This document shows positions 21,790 through 32,464 of a DNA stretch of 64,000 bases, in pieces. The notes beneath the pieces were generated by a model. The model ran no database searches. It saw only the letters and a list, made by a program, of their open reading frames with translations, and was not told the origin of the DNA. Each line of letters begins with the position of its first letter. The stretch's first letter is position 1. The DNA is from Zopfochytrium polystomum. Taxonomy: Eukaryota; Chytridiomycota; Chytridiomycetes; Chytridiales; Chytridiaceae. The stretch is taken from contig JAIVFJ010000049.1 in the NCBI GenBank assembly GCA_025765615.1, positions 186,001-250,000 on the forward strand. The letters are read 5' to 3'. A program made the translations under genes and the position numbers.

Positions 21790-22186
21790 TGAGACTATAC
21801 TCACTCCTTTGACCCCAGGCCTTAGAGTGAGGGAAAGCAAATAATAGGCTAAAACTAACTTTATTGGGCTGTTGTCTTGGGGGTGTTTCAACCCTACTAC
21901 TTGCCTAGTCCACAAAGTATCCCTATTGATCTGTCCAAGAGCGGTCTCCAACACAAAGAAAGGGATCAGTGCAGGAGGTGCAGGAGCACCGATTAGTTGT
22001 GTGGCAGCAGGCTGGTACAAAAGCGCACTCCCAAGGCACGACAAAACCGCAGAATAAAGAGAGAGAAGAGGAAAACGGGGCTTTTTATCGCAGGAACCTA
22101 ATATCAAATGGAACAGGAGTGGTTAATAGTGATGGGACAGACGGGCACAACATAGCGCCCCTCATTGCAGAGGGTGCTGGAGGTGT
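21790..22186 (-). mobile_element. LTR family A fragment
   Basis: Starts with TGAGACTATACTC as at 36995 and the complement of 304, and is similar over about 395 bp to 36995-37425. It ends where LTR B begins at 22187. AATAAAG lies in sense orientation near the 3' end. Confidence 0.6.
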
Positions 22187-22430
22187 TAGGCGGAACTGAC
22201 TGGTTAGCAGCAAGAGGCACAAGACAGACCAGAACCTATTGTGACTGTCAGTTATCGTTCTCACGATGCCCATGGGAGAGTGAGCCACTGCCAATGCAGA
22301 CCGGGGCGCTGGCTTGGGCTGTTGACAAATACTCTGAGTATTAAGTGGAACAGAAACTTAGTGTTAACAGTTTTCCTCCTCCTCTGCTCTAGCAGATAAT
22401 ATGGGAGAGGTTTTTACCCTGTGCCAGTCA
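22187..22430 (+). mobile_element. LTR family B, partial, broken by a LINE insertion
   Basis: The first 245 bp of the family B LTR (begins TGTTAGGCGGAACTGACTGG) matches 42421 and 61137. The match stops at a T-run, the poly-A end of the LINE on the minus strand. The other LTR half was not found beyond the LINE. Confidence 0.65.
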
Positions 22431-25400
22431 AATTTTTTTTTTTTTATTGTTCCAGCCCCAGAGGGGCTGGCAGGACGAGAAAGAGCCATCAACGGTGAAC
22501 TGTAATGGACTACGTCCAGATATCACCTCAGCAAACCCACCCCATGCGCTATGGACTTACAGGGTTGTCAGGCATCTTCACTGCACATAAAGCCACAATG
22601 ATCAAAGGAGAAGGGAAAAACACAGAATCAATAAAATAGAGAAGTAAATCAGAAGGAGGTCAGTGTAAGAGAGGTGAACGCCTGTGAAAAGTCAGAGGGT
22701 TGGGATAAGTCAGATTAGACTACCCTTCATGTCAAGATTGAGGGGGCAACAGTGGGCTCAGTGAACGTCAGGGCTCAGCAGGAGATAGGTGACAAGTGGC
22801 TCTTGCTTGTTGGAAGGAGGGAAGTTGTATTGTGTGGTGAAGCCAGATAATGCCTGCAACAAGTTTTATGCTACTGAGGTAGTGGTCAATCCATCTGGAA
22901 GAAGCCTTGGTGCACAAAAGCCAGATAAGCCAGATGCCTGGGCAAGTGTCAATGGAGTGCCAGCAACTACATGTGCTGCAGTGAGGTTGAGAGGGTTTTG
23001 AAGAGCTGTTACGAGTTCTGTGGGATGATGGAGTGGGAGTGATGGAAGAGTTGGCGTTTGGAGAAGACAGTGGGTGAGAGGCTGCGGAACGAGGGTGAGA
23101 GGCCTGGGAATTTGGTGGAGGGGGTTTGTGGGGCTTGGAGCGCTTGTCAGAGGGCTTGGTGAACTTTGACTTCTCCCAAGAGATAGTGTTGTCGCAATGG
23201 GGAATCCAAATAAGTCAATGGGCATCAAGAAGGAGCTGATGGAAAGCGGTGACAAGGGTTTTAAGGACAGAGGCAGCAGGGTTATCACGTGAGAATAAGG
23301 AGTCATAAAGGATTGAGGGATGAAGCCACGAAGGAGGGAGGAAAAATTGATACAAGATTGATGATCAAAGAGAAATTCAGGGCGGGAGAGCCAGTAAATG
23401 GGATGGGCTTGGAGAGAGCAACCATGAGGTGCAGGAGGAACAGAGGAAGAAAGAGTTTCAGCAAAGGTGTTGCAAATCATGGTAATGGCGTCAGCAGCTG
23501 CAGGGCATTGCCAGACATGCTCTGTGGTTTCCAAAGCGTGGTGGCATCGGCGACAGAGCCCATCAGGGTAGACATGAGGGTGTCATTGGTGTAGAACCTT
23601 TTGGGTGGGCAAAGTGTTGCTGAGGATTTGAAGTCGATACTTGCGACGAGCAGAGCCAGGGAGGGTGCCAAAGAGGGAAGAAGGTTTAATTACAGAGTGG
23701 AGAACAAGAAACGAGGCTTCCCAATGAACTAGGTCAGGGTTGTGGGTGATGTGGGCAAAGGCTGAGGTGTTCAGAAGAGCAAAATGGTGAGAGAGACCTG
23801 TGAGGTGTCGCAGTTGTTGTCAAAGTTGGCCCAAGACTGGGGTATTTGAGATGAAGGCAGTGGCTGGGAGGATCTGTTGTGAGAGGATTGGTAATGAAGT
23901 TGGGTCAGAAGTCGAGGGTACAGATGATGCCAGCCTGTCTGCTTGTTCGTTGCCAGTGTTGCCCATGTGTCCACAAACCCAGGAAACTTGTGGAGGGGGG
24001 CCAATCCAAGACTGTAGAGTGGCTGCAATGCATGCCCAAAGGGTGTGGTGGGAAGTGGTGTGCAAAAGACGATGGAGGGAATCAGAGAGGGGAGGTGTGT
24101 TGAGCTCGCTGTGTGGATGGGGACTAAAGGAGTTTGAGGGAAAGAGGTTCTCAAAGGTGTGAACCACTCCACGATTGTCAAGTTGAAAAGTGAGGGGCAG
24201 GGAAAGCTTTGCAGTGATGGTGAGGGCAGCAAGGAGAGCAGCAATTTCAGCTGTTGTGGAAGAGGCAGAGAGTGGAGGGAGGGCAAAAGAAAATTCAAAG
24301 TTAAGCTCAAGGCAAACAACAGAGCCAGCCATGAAGCCCTCCTCACAAAGGGAGCCATCAGTGTCAAAGGTCAAGGATAGGTGGGTATGAGCAAGGTCAG
24401 CAGGGAGGAGGGGCACGTCCATTGGTTGAAAGCAGGGATTTGTGAAGGGAGCTGGATTGAGAGTGGAGTGGTGGGAGGTGAGGAGTGGGAAGGGTGTGGG
24501 TGTGGAAACGGTGGTTGGGGAAGGCCAGTTAACAAAGAAGATGGACTGGGAGGGTCGAGTTGCAGTAGCAGTTGTGCGGCTGCTGATGGGGACTGTGTAG
24601 GTGGAGTGTGCAAGGGAAGTTGGATTGTAGGGAGAGATGTGCTTGCTGCAGTGGTACGAGAATGGGTGGAGCCATTGTGAGAAGAGATACGAGAAAGACG
24701 GATGGACTGAACAACTTTGGCAGCAAGTGTGCAGAGGCTGATTGGATGGAGGTTAGTGATGTCACCACCCCACGCAGCTTTCTTCGGCATGGGGAAGTTG
24801 GAGAAAGATGCCCAAGAGTCCGGGATGACAAAGAAGAGAAAAGAGCGAATGATGAGGGAGGAGAAGAATGCAAGAGCATCAGGACCAGCTGCGAAGAGGA
24901 GCTCCCTGGAGATTTGGGAGGGACCTGGGGCTTTGCTTGAGGCAAGAGATGTGAGAGCGTTTTCGACGTCATTGGCAGAAGGGGGCAGCATAACCTTGGA
25001 GAAAAGATCTGGGGGGATGTGGGGACAGGGTTGCATCTCAGAGTGGAGAGGATGGTGGGAAGGGAGTGAGGGTACGAGGGCGAAACCAGTAATCAACCTG
25101 TTGTTGGCAGATACCAGGGACCAGGTCGGGATCATGGGTGATTGAGGGACCTTCAGCAGTAGTATAGCAAATGTGGTCGATGCTGGAGTTGCTGCGTGTG
25201 CAGTTGAGGATGTTGTTGAGGACAGTCTTTATCTTGCCAGAAGAGAAAAGGTCATGTCTACGTTTGAGAGCAGTGGCAATGTCCTCCATTTTGTGCTTTT
25301 CTGCTGCCTGGCGTTGGGCATGGTAGATGGCCTGGCAATGGTGGTTGAGGGCGGGGAGCAAAACATCACGATAGTCAGTTGTGTCAAAGAGGCAGGCTTT

Positions 25401-25790
25401 GTACTGAGAGTGGATGTGGGACAAGAAGCAGTAAGACTGATCTGCGCTGCACTCAGATGGGATCAGAGGAATGGAAGGGAGGATGTTAGCCAGGTCATGC
25501 GCAGGGTCTTTGGCAAGTGCCCATAGTTTTCTCTACTTTCCAATGTGCAATGAGAAATGGTTTGGTGCAGCAATCTATCTTTGGCGCTGCTGAGGAGGTT
25601 CCCTTGTGAGGAAGGAACTTTTTGCCAAGCTGAAGCAGCAACTCGTGAAATGATGTGGAGAGTGTGTTAAAGTGGCTGACAAGGAGTGATGCACGTTCTG
25701 GGGAGGGGTATTGAAAGGGTACAGATGGAGAACAGAGGAACTCAAGCTCAGAGGGGAGACGAATCCACCATCATCATCAACAAACACCTC
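22431..25790 (-). mobile_element. Decayed LINE (non-LTR retrotransposon) with RNase H domain
   Basis: The minus strand ends in a poly-A tail (T-run at 22432-22444). In order: an endonuclease-RT connector (about 25424-25050); the RT start with SSKAPGPSQISRELLF, IPDSWASFSNFPMPKKAAW and the NLHPISL motif (25135-24700); a gap with shifted frames where the catalytic palm should be; RNase H (24422-23850) with FDTDGSL, TTAEIAALLAAL, QLDNRGVV and CGHMGNTGNEQADRLA; and a C-terminal CRRCHHALETTEHVWQC zinc motif (about 23570-23510). RNase H downstream of RT is typical of the I/Tad group. No YADD box was found, so this copy cannot be active. Confidence 0.8.
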
Positions 25791-25846
25791 AGATCAACCT
25801 TGATGAAATCCCACCCAGGACTGGAGGGACTTGGTGTGTGTGGAGA

Positions 25847-25849
<3 letters not shown>

Positions 25850-25884
<35 letters not shown>
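25850..25884. repeat. (GA)n microsatellite
   Basis: About 17 GA units at the 5' side of the LINE. Confidence 0.9.
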
Positions 25885-26906
25885 AGTGATGATGGAAAAA
25901 GGAGAGGAGTGAGACGATGGAGAGAGGAGAGAGGAGTGAGTGGGCAGAGAGGGAAGAGAGAGCAAATGGAGGAAGAGAGATTGGCTTGTCTTGCCTGTAT
26001 GACAGGCGTCAGCAAGTTGTTTTTTTTTTTCTTTTTTTTTTTCTCTTCATTTGTTGTTTTCGTTTTGGGATGTTTGGTTGGTTGGTCGTCACTCGCTCAC
26101 AGAAGTTCGAAAGAAATCTCCGAATTTTTTTTGCCGCTATAAAACGACCCACTTTCCCCGCCGAGGTTCTTCCTTTCTTCGCTGTTTCCTTGTCAGCACC
26201 GTCCCAACCTAATCCCAAGCCACGCAAACGGCGGTGATCGGCGCTGGCGGTGAGCTCGAAATAACTCGCCAATTGTACGCGAAACGAGCTCGCCGTTCCT
26301 CCTGGCCCACTCCTGCCCCTTTGGAACTACCGGCGACGCACCCACTTCTCTCCCTCGCACAAACTGATTCTCTGGGCTGGGAGTGCCGGCTGGTGCCCGT
26401 GACGAAAGGAACGGTCCCCTGCCGCATTCCCAAAACCAGAACGCTTGCTCGACACTCCATCGTTCATTGATGTGGTGGCGCCCTTACTCTGAAACCTCTC
26501 CCCTCTGAAAAATACTAGCCTGCACTTTTCACTGGGCGTCCCTCTCGCCGCCATGGGACGCTCAGTAGTAATGGCAGGCGAGACCATAATCCGCTTTCCC
26601 TGTCAGCCTTCGGGGCCTTCGTCCATTAGCGTCTTCTCCCTGTTCTGCAAAGGACTGGAAGGACTGTAGTTTTGGAATTTCCCCCACGCTCCCATAAGGC
26701 CTAGAGGGAAGTGAACATACGCTTCTGGATCTCCTTGTTACATTTGACTTTTCTCGGGTGCGGTTCTAGCTTCCTGTGCGTCAGACAATATATATGCGTT
26801 ATATGCGTCACAATTTTAAGCTCACGGAAGCCTATCAGTTTGAGCGCCTCTCATTCTTATAAAGCGATGTCGAGATTTAGCTGGGAAGAAGTAGAAGTGA
26901 AGCGGC
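25885..26906. other. Intergenic upstream of the ECM33-like gene
   Basis: T-runs lie at 26020-26042. Overlapping short ORFs exist on both strands (26009-26600), but none has a recognisable domain. The last 200 bp probably contain the promoter and leader of the gene at 26907 (AT-rich tatatatgcgttatatgcg at 26788-26806). Confidence 0.35.
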
Positions 26907-28479
26907 ATGAAGAGTGCTACTGGGTTCGCGATTCCGGCACTCGGGCCCGTGTTACTACTGACTGCCGTGGCAGCGGCAGCGCAAGACTGCAGGGGTACGA
27001 GGATTTCAAGCATCGCGTCCGTCGTTGCGTACTCGGCCTGTTCAGCCTTGGCTTCGGTCAACATTGCATCCTCCTTGAACTCGACCACCCCGCCAAGTCC
27101 AAACCAACTGTTTCACCTCAGGCTTCCGGGTGTCGAGGCCCTGTCCGACGGCCTGACGATAACAGGCGACGCCAGCATCGGCTCTGTCTCTATTCCCAAT
27201 CTTCAAGTGGTCGGCGGCGATGTGATTATTACGGATCTCGTGTCGCTAAGCGAGCTGGATTTTTCGGCGCTGCAGAAAGTGCGCGGCGTTATCAAGCTTG
27301 CGAGGCTTCCCGCCTTGCGAACCGTTCGGTTTGTAGCCGGCCTCCTCTCCGCGTCCGCCCTGTCCCTCGCAAGCACCGGAGTTGACAGCGTCCAAGGTGT
27401 CCTGGCGACGGCGCTGGACGGTATTGAGGTTACTTCTAACGAGAGGCTCGCATCCCTTGATTTTCCGACCCTGAAATCGGTTGGAGGGCGCGGTGTTGTC
27501 GTCACGCTAAACGGAGATTTGCAGCTTAAGGTTTGTCGAGTTGTTCATCCGCGAGCCCTTTACCACCTAAACAATTCTCGCCCCCCATCGATCCAAGGCC
27601 GACAAGCTCGAAACCGTCGGCTCCGACATGACCCTCACACACGTCCGCTCCCTGTCGATGCCCTCCCTCGCGAGCCTCTCGCCCTCTGCGCGTTTTGACC
27701 TCAGCGAGTCGTCAATCGCGTCGCTAACGCTTCCAGCGCTCGCCCACGTTTCCGGCGACCTCGCCCTCCGGTCTTTGCCAAACCTGCAGTCGCTCTCGTT
27801 CCCGTCGCTCACGGACCTCGACGGCTCGCTCCTAATCGACAACGCGACGAGCTTGGCGGGGCTCACGTCGGCCGCGAGCGCTCAAGGCGGCGGCGGCGGC
27901 GGCGCGAACGGCGGCAGCAGAAGCAACGAGCGCGTCGTGACCACGACGAACGCAACTAACAGCACCACCGGTGGCACCCCATCGTCGCCAACGTCGTCGT
28001 CGCCGCCGTCGCCGGCGTTCCCAGCCCTTGCCCGCGTCGCGGGAAGCGTCGCTCTCTCCTTGCCCGCCCTTGCGGACGCCGCATCCCTCGCGTTCCCGTC
28101 GCTGCTCGAAGTCCGCGGGTCCATGGTCGTCGCGGCCGGCGGAGGGTTTGACTGCGCGCCGCTGCGCGGATGGCGGGGCGGGGTGGTGCTGGGAAACTTT
28201 TCGTGCGAGGCCGGCGTCGCGGGTGATGCCGGCCTTGGCGGAGGCGGCGGCGGCGGCGGCGGGGACGGGGGAGGGGCGCCGGCGGCTGGGTCGAAAAGCA
28301 CAAACACGACCCTCCAGGGTTCGGGAGGAAATGGAACTGCGGGAGGAGGAGGAGGAGCGGGGAGTCAGTCGGCCAAGACGGGTGGCGCGCTGAGGGTCTT
28401 GACTGAATGGTCGGTTGGTTGCGTGTCGGCCTCTTTGGGAGCTGGAGCGGCTGTCACCCTTGCTTCTATTGTTTCTTGA
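26907..28479 (+). CDS. ECM33/Sps2-like GPI-anchored cell-wall protein
   Basis: Exons 26907-27530 and 27598-28479 give 501 aa. It has an N-terminal signal peptide (hydrophobic core GPVLLLTAVAAAA), then DCRGTRISS with Cys pairs as in receptor-L/ECM33 proteins. Repeating beta-helix segments follow, such as VSIPNLQVVGGDVIITDLVS, LDFSALQKVRGVIKLARLPA and LDFPTLKSVGG, then LRSLPNLQSLSFPSLTDLDG and FPSLLEVRGSMVVAAGGG. A closing FDCAPL...NFSCEA cysteine pair comes next, then a Gly/Ser-rich stalk and a C-terminal hydrophobic tail for GPI attachment. Two Gly/Ser/Thr-rich insertions (27885-28010 and the stalk) are unusually GC-rich. Fungal homologues act in cell-wall integrity. Confidence 0.85.
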
Positions 28480-28769
28480 GGGGGAGAGCTGGATTCGTAT
28501 TTTGTGCAAAAGAATACAAGCAAAATGCAGCAATTGGCAGGGTTCGAGTTTGTTAAAACCCGTGGGGTGTGTAGAAGAATTTCGGAGCGCCTTCCACTCA
28601 GCGGAAAGGTGCAGGGTGCTTACAACTGAAGAGTAATTCAAGACAATTAAGCGACTCTTTTTTTCTTTCTTTTTTTTTTTTTTTTTTTGGATTCATGGCA
28701 AACAATAGAGAGGGAGGAGGAGGACGGCACACGAAATGAGACCGCCACTCAGTGGTTGGTTGAGTGGAC

Positions 28770-28790
28770 CACACGTGTTAAACACGTGTG
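28770..28790. promoter_or_regulatory. Inverted repeat with two CACGTG boxes
   Basis: CACACGTGTTAAACACGTGTG is a near-perfect 21-bp palindrome carrying two E-box (CACGTG) cores, the binding site class of fungal bHLH factors such as Cbf1 and Pho4. It lies 0.8 kb upstream of P450-1. Confidence 0.4.
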
Positions 28791-29128
28791 TGCTTTTCTT
28801 TGGTGGCCACAACACCCCCGCAGGCGACACCGACCGACCTACCGACATCCCAAAACATTTGGACACGGCACGCAGGCGGGACTCGGAAATCGAAGCGTCA
28901 TGTTCATCATGTTCATGTTTTCATGTTCAGTCATGTTCGGTCTCGGACAATTCAGCGCCCGGCGCATCTGTTCTGCCGCACAGATTCGGAAAAACCGAAA
29001 GAGCCAACCCAACAATAATAATCACCGACCACCGACCGGACTTTTTTTGGGAGGTGCTTTTCTCCGTGGGGACAAACCCACATTGTGTTTGTTTTTTGCA
29101 TGGCTGGCACGAGACCACTGTTCTCCTT

Positions 29129-29188
29129 TGTCTCTCTCTCTCTCGCTCACTCTCTCGCTCACTCACTCACTCACTCTCTCTCTCTCTC

Positions 29189-29228
<40 letters not shown>

Positions 29229-29240
29229 TCTTACTCCTTT
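29129..29240. repeat. (CT)n / CTCA microsatellite
   Basis: Imperfect CT, CTCA and CTTA repeats lie upstream of P450-1. Confidence 0.95.
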
Positions 29241-29623
29241 CCTTTCTGTCTGTCTGTCTCTCTAGTCCCGTCACACACATCCGTGGGAACGCGCGTGTCG
29301 GTAAGCAAAAAAATAGATAAACCGGCAAAAACATTTCATATATATATAAAGCTCGTCCTTCTGGGAAGGAGAGCAAAAAACCGTCACCGACAGACAAACA
29401 AGCAAAAGAGATTTTGACACAACTCACACACACACACACTCTCTCTCCCTCCCTCTCTTCCTTACTCTCTCTCTGTCCCTCTGTCCCTATCTCTGCCCCT
29501 CTCTCTGCCTTTCTGTCTCTCTCTCTCTGTCTCCTCCTCATCCATTCATTCTTCGTTTGATTGGTTCTTCCACCCCTCAACCCCCCAACCAACTCACTCA
29601 ACAAGTCACAACAAATTACCGCC

Positions 29624-31075
29624 ATGAGCAACACCGCCGCCGCCGCCCAAGACGCCCTCGCCGTCGCCGTCGCGCCCGCCGCCGCCGCCGTGGCAGGCAC
29701 CGTGCGCGCCCTCGCGCGCTCGCGCCTCGCCGTCGCCGCAACCGCCCTCGCCGCCATCCTCGCCTTCTTCCACATCCGCAACCGCCGCTCCGTCGTGCGC
29801 CTGCCCCAGCCAAAACCCTCCCTCATCGTGGGAAACCTGCCCCTTTTCGTGAAAACAATCCTGACCCGGCATGACCACAACTTCGAAATGTCGCGCGTCC
29901 TCGGCCGTACTTGGTAAGGCGGGAGGGACCTTGTTCTGCCTTCTGGGTTCTTTGCGAATTTTTTTTTGGTTAACGCTCTCCGCCCTTCAGGACCATGTCT
30001 GTTCCTAACGACCACTGGGTGCCGGCTGCAGTGATTACGGTCGATCCTGCCATCGTCGAGTACGTGCTCAAATCAAACGTGGAAAACTACGACAAAGGCA
30101 TGCCCTTCAAGTCTTCGTTCCGGCCTCTCCTTGGCGACGGTATTTTTGCCTCTGACGGAGAAACTGTAAGTATCGCGGGGGCATGGTGTGTAGCGTTTTT
30201 ATAAAGGAAAGGGAGAGAAAAGAGAGACCAACAAGTTGGTTTTCAAAAAAAAAAAAAATCAAAAAAAAAAAAAAACACCCAGTGGCGCAGACACCGCAAG
30301 ACCTCTTCCCACATTTTTACAACACGCAACTTCAAGGACAAGATCAAGTTTGTGCAAACACACTCTCTCACAGACTTGAGCACCGTCGCTTTCGCTAACT
30401 TCGCCTCGCTCACTTTCCTGCCCTTTCCATGGCCAGCTCTGTCATTGCCGAGGACACCCACCGTCTGGTCGACATCCTGGCCGGAACAGCCGCTTCGGGC
30501 GCTGTCCTCGACTTGCACGCCGTCTTCCACAACTTCACGCTTGACAGGTAAGACGAAGCACTCCCCGTCTTTCTGTTTTGAGGGGCTTCTGGACGGACCA
30601 TCCTGACCGTAAAACCCTCCCCACAGCTTTGGCAAAATTGGTTTCAGCACATCCTTCAACTGCCTCGAGTCCCCCGAGACGGCACTACCCTTCGCCGCGG
30701 CGTTCGACAAGGCCTTCAACCTCCTCCTGATCAAGTCGTCGCTGCCGCTGCGCAACTTGGTCTCGTGGGTCACTGGGATGGACAAGGAAATCAATCGACT
30801 CGTTGCAATCATTGACGAGTTCGCGTACGAGCAAATCCGCCTGAGGCGGAGCGGCGTCAAGAGCGCCGACGATGGGAGGATGAAAGACCTTCTCGACTTG
30901 TTCATGGAGCACCCTGGAACCGACGGGAACCCCGTGACGGACAAGGAGCTGCGGGATATGCTTCTGAACATGATTCTCGCAGGTAAAGACAACTTTCGCC
31001 TTTGTTCCTACCACGCTTGTCATTTTTCAGGGGCGTCGCTTCTTTGCACTAAAAATCCTTGAATCAACGCGCCTC

Positions 31076-31106
<31 letters not shown>

Positions 31107-31799
31107 AGGGCGCGACACGACCGCCGGTGCCTTGTCGTGGGCCATCTACAGCATCGCGAGGCGACCGGACATCATTGCAAACATGCGCAAAGAGATCCAG
31201 GAGGTTACCGGCGGGGCCATCCCATCCTTCGCCCAAACTAACGATCTTAAATACGTCAATGCAGTGTAAGCAAACTCTCCTCTCTCGCTCGCCATTGCTT
31301 CCCCCCCAAGAAAAAAAAGTTGCCTAACCACATTGAACCTACTCCCCCCACCAGCTTCAACGAAACCCTCCGCCTTTACCCCAGCGTGCCCCTCGAGCTC
31401 AAAGTCGCGCTCAAACCCGACGTCCTGCCCGGCGGCATCTCGATCCCCGCCGGCACCGAGGTGCTCTGGTCCCTGTACGCCATGGGCCGCCACCCGTCCG
31501 TCTGGGGCCCGACCGCCGCCGACTTTGACCCGGAGCGCTGGCTGGTCCGCGACCCTGCCACCGGCGCCGTCGCCGCCCTCAAGCGCGAGTCCGTCTTCCG
31601 CTGGCCCGTCTTCAACGCCGGGCCCCGAACCTGCCTCGGTCAGCAGATGGCCACCGTCGAGGCTGTCATCGTCCTCACGGCCCTCGTCGCGAGGTTTGAT
31701 GTCGAGCTTGTCGCGCCGCAGGAGGTGGCGTATCGCATGTCGTTGACGTTGCCGATGAAGGATGGGTTGAAGGTGCGGCTGACGGATCGGGCGGCGTGA
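29624..31799 (+). CDS. Membrane cytochrome P450, CYP52/CYP86-like (P450-1)
   Basis: Seven exons give 532 aa: 29624-29913, 29991-30165, 30283-30347, 30437-30547, 30627-30982, 31109-31265 and 31355-31799. An N-terminal membrane anchor (AATALAAILAFFHI) precedes the catalytic domain. The C-helix WRRHRK is followed by FTTRNFKDK. The I-helix oxygen-binding motif is AGRDTTAGALSW, the ExxR motif is ETLRLYP, PERW is present, and the haem loop is FNAGPRTCLGQQMA with the ligand Cys. The FN(A/G)GPR.CLGQ loop and GRDTT resemble fatty-acid or alkane hydroxylases (CYP52, CYP86, CYP704). The substrate is not known. The intron before the I-helix ends in a long A-run rather than a pyrimidine tract. All introns match P450-2 (53123-55390). 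Confidence 0.92.
31076..31102. repeat. Poly-A run inside P450-1 intron 5
   Basis: About 26 consecutive A lie directly upstream of the 3' splice site (AATTGAAG, exon begins 31109). Confidence 0.95.
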
Positions 31800-32464
31800 T
31801 TTTTTTTTCCTTTTTTTTTTTTTTTTTTGACGGGTGAGTCGAGGAGAGGGGAAGAAAAAAAAAGGAAGAATGTGGTCTTTGGTGTGATGCGGGGTAGGAA
31901 ACAGGTTTTTTTTTTTTTTTTTTTCGAATCATTGTTACTCCGTTGTTACTTTTTCAGCTTTGTCCCTCTTGCTTTTTTTTTTTTTTTTGGTTTGTGCGTG
32001 TGTGAGAGTGCAGTTGCTATCCGTCGCGCGCCTCTTTCAGCTTGTGTGCTTGTTCTTTTGGTGTGCATGTTCCCTGTCGTTGTTGTTTTTTTTTTTTTTT
32101 TTCCTTAAGGCATTTGACTTTCCCATCTCGTTATCGGCTATCAAAATTCGTAACACGAAAAGTTTGCGCTGAAAACCGACATGCTGTTGCAGTCGCGTTT
32201 GGGCGCCCTGTTCGCCTAAACAAGTTTAAACCACACTGGTTCATGTTCTTCAATCTCATAATGCCGCAATCTTTTTTCCGGGCTTAGATAGGGAAAGGAC
32301 TGAAAGCTGCCCGCGAGGGACGTCATCGCTTTGTCAACCAACAACTCCCGCCCACTTTGACACCAACAAACCTCTTGGTTTTCCCAAAGAAGAACAGAAA
32401 AGAAAAGACGAAAAAAAGACTTTTGACAAAAGGATCACCGCACCATCAAACCAACAGTGTCCAG
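31800..32464. other. Intergenic, T-runs
   Basis: Four T-runs of 15-20 nt occur (31801-31829, 31903-31924, 31973-31988, 32086-32102) in the 3' flank of P450-1, between it and the convergent lysyl-tRNA synthetase. No gene is seen. Confidence 0.5.

Larger units (their letters stand above)
28480..29623. other. Intergenic with homopolymers, palindrome and microsatellite
   Basis: Holds a T-run (28657-28688), a palindrome with two CACGTG cores (28770-28790), a cluster of CATGTTC repeats (28899-28940) and CT/CTCA microsatellites (29129-29240, 29435-29535). It is the probable promoter and leader region of P450-1. ORFs here are repeat translations. Confidence 0.5.

Noticed and set aside
26009..26600. 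Overlapping short ORFs on both strands that might be a small gene
   Set aside because: No conserved motif, no consistent splice model, and composition like neighbouring non-coding DNA.
27832..28641. 269-codon minus-strand ORF
   Set aside because: Antisense to the Gly/Ala-rich end of the ECM33-like gene; Arg-rich composition is a frame artefact of high GC.
29167..30015. 282-codon minus-strand ORF
   Set aside because: Spans the CT microsatellite and the P450-1 first exon in antisense; no domain.
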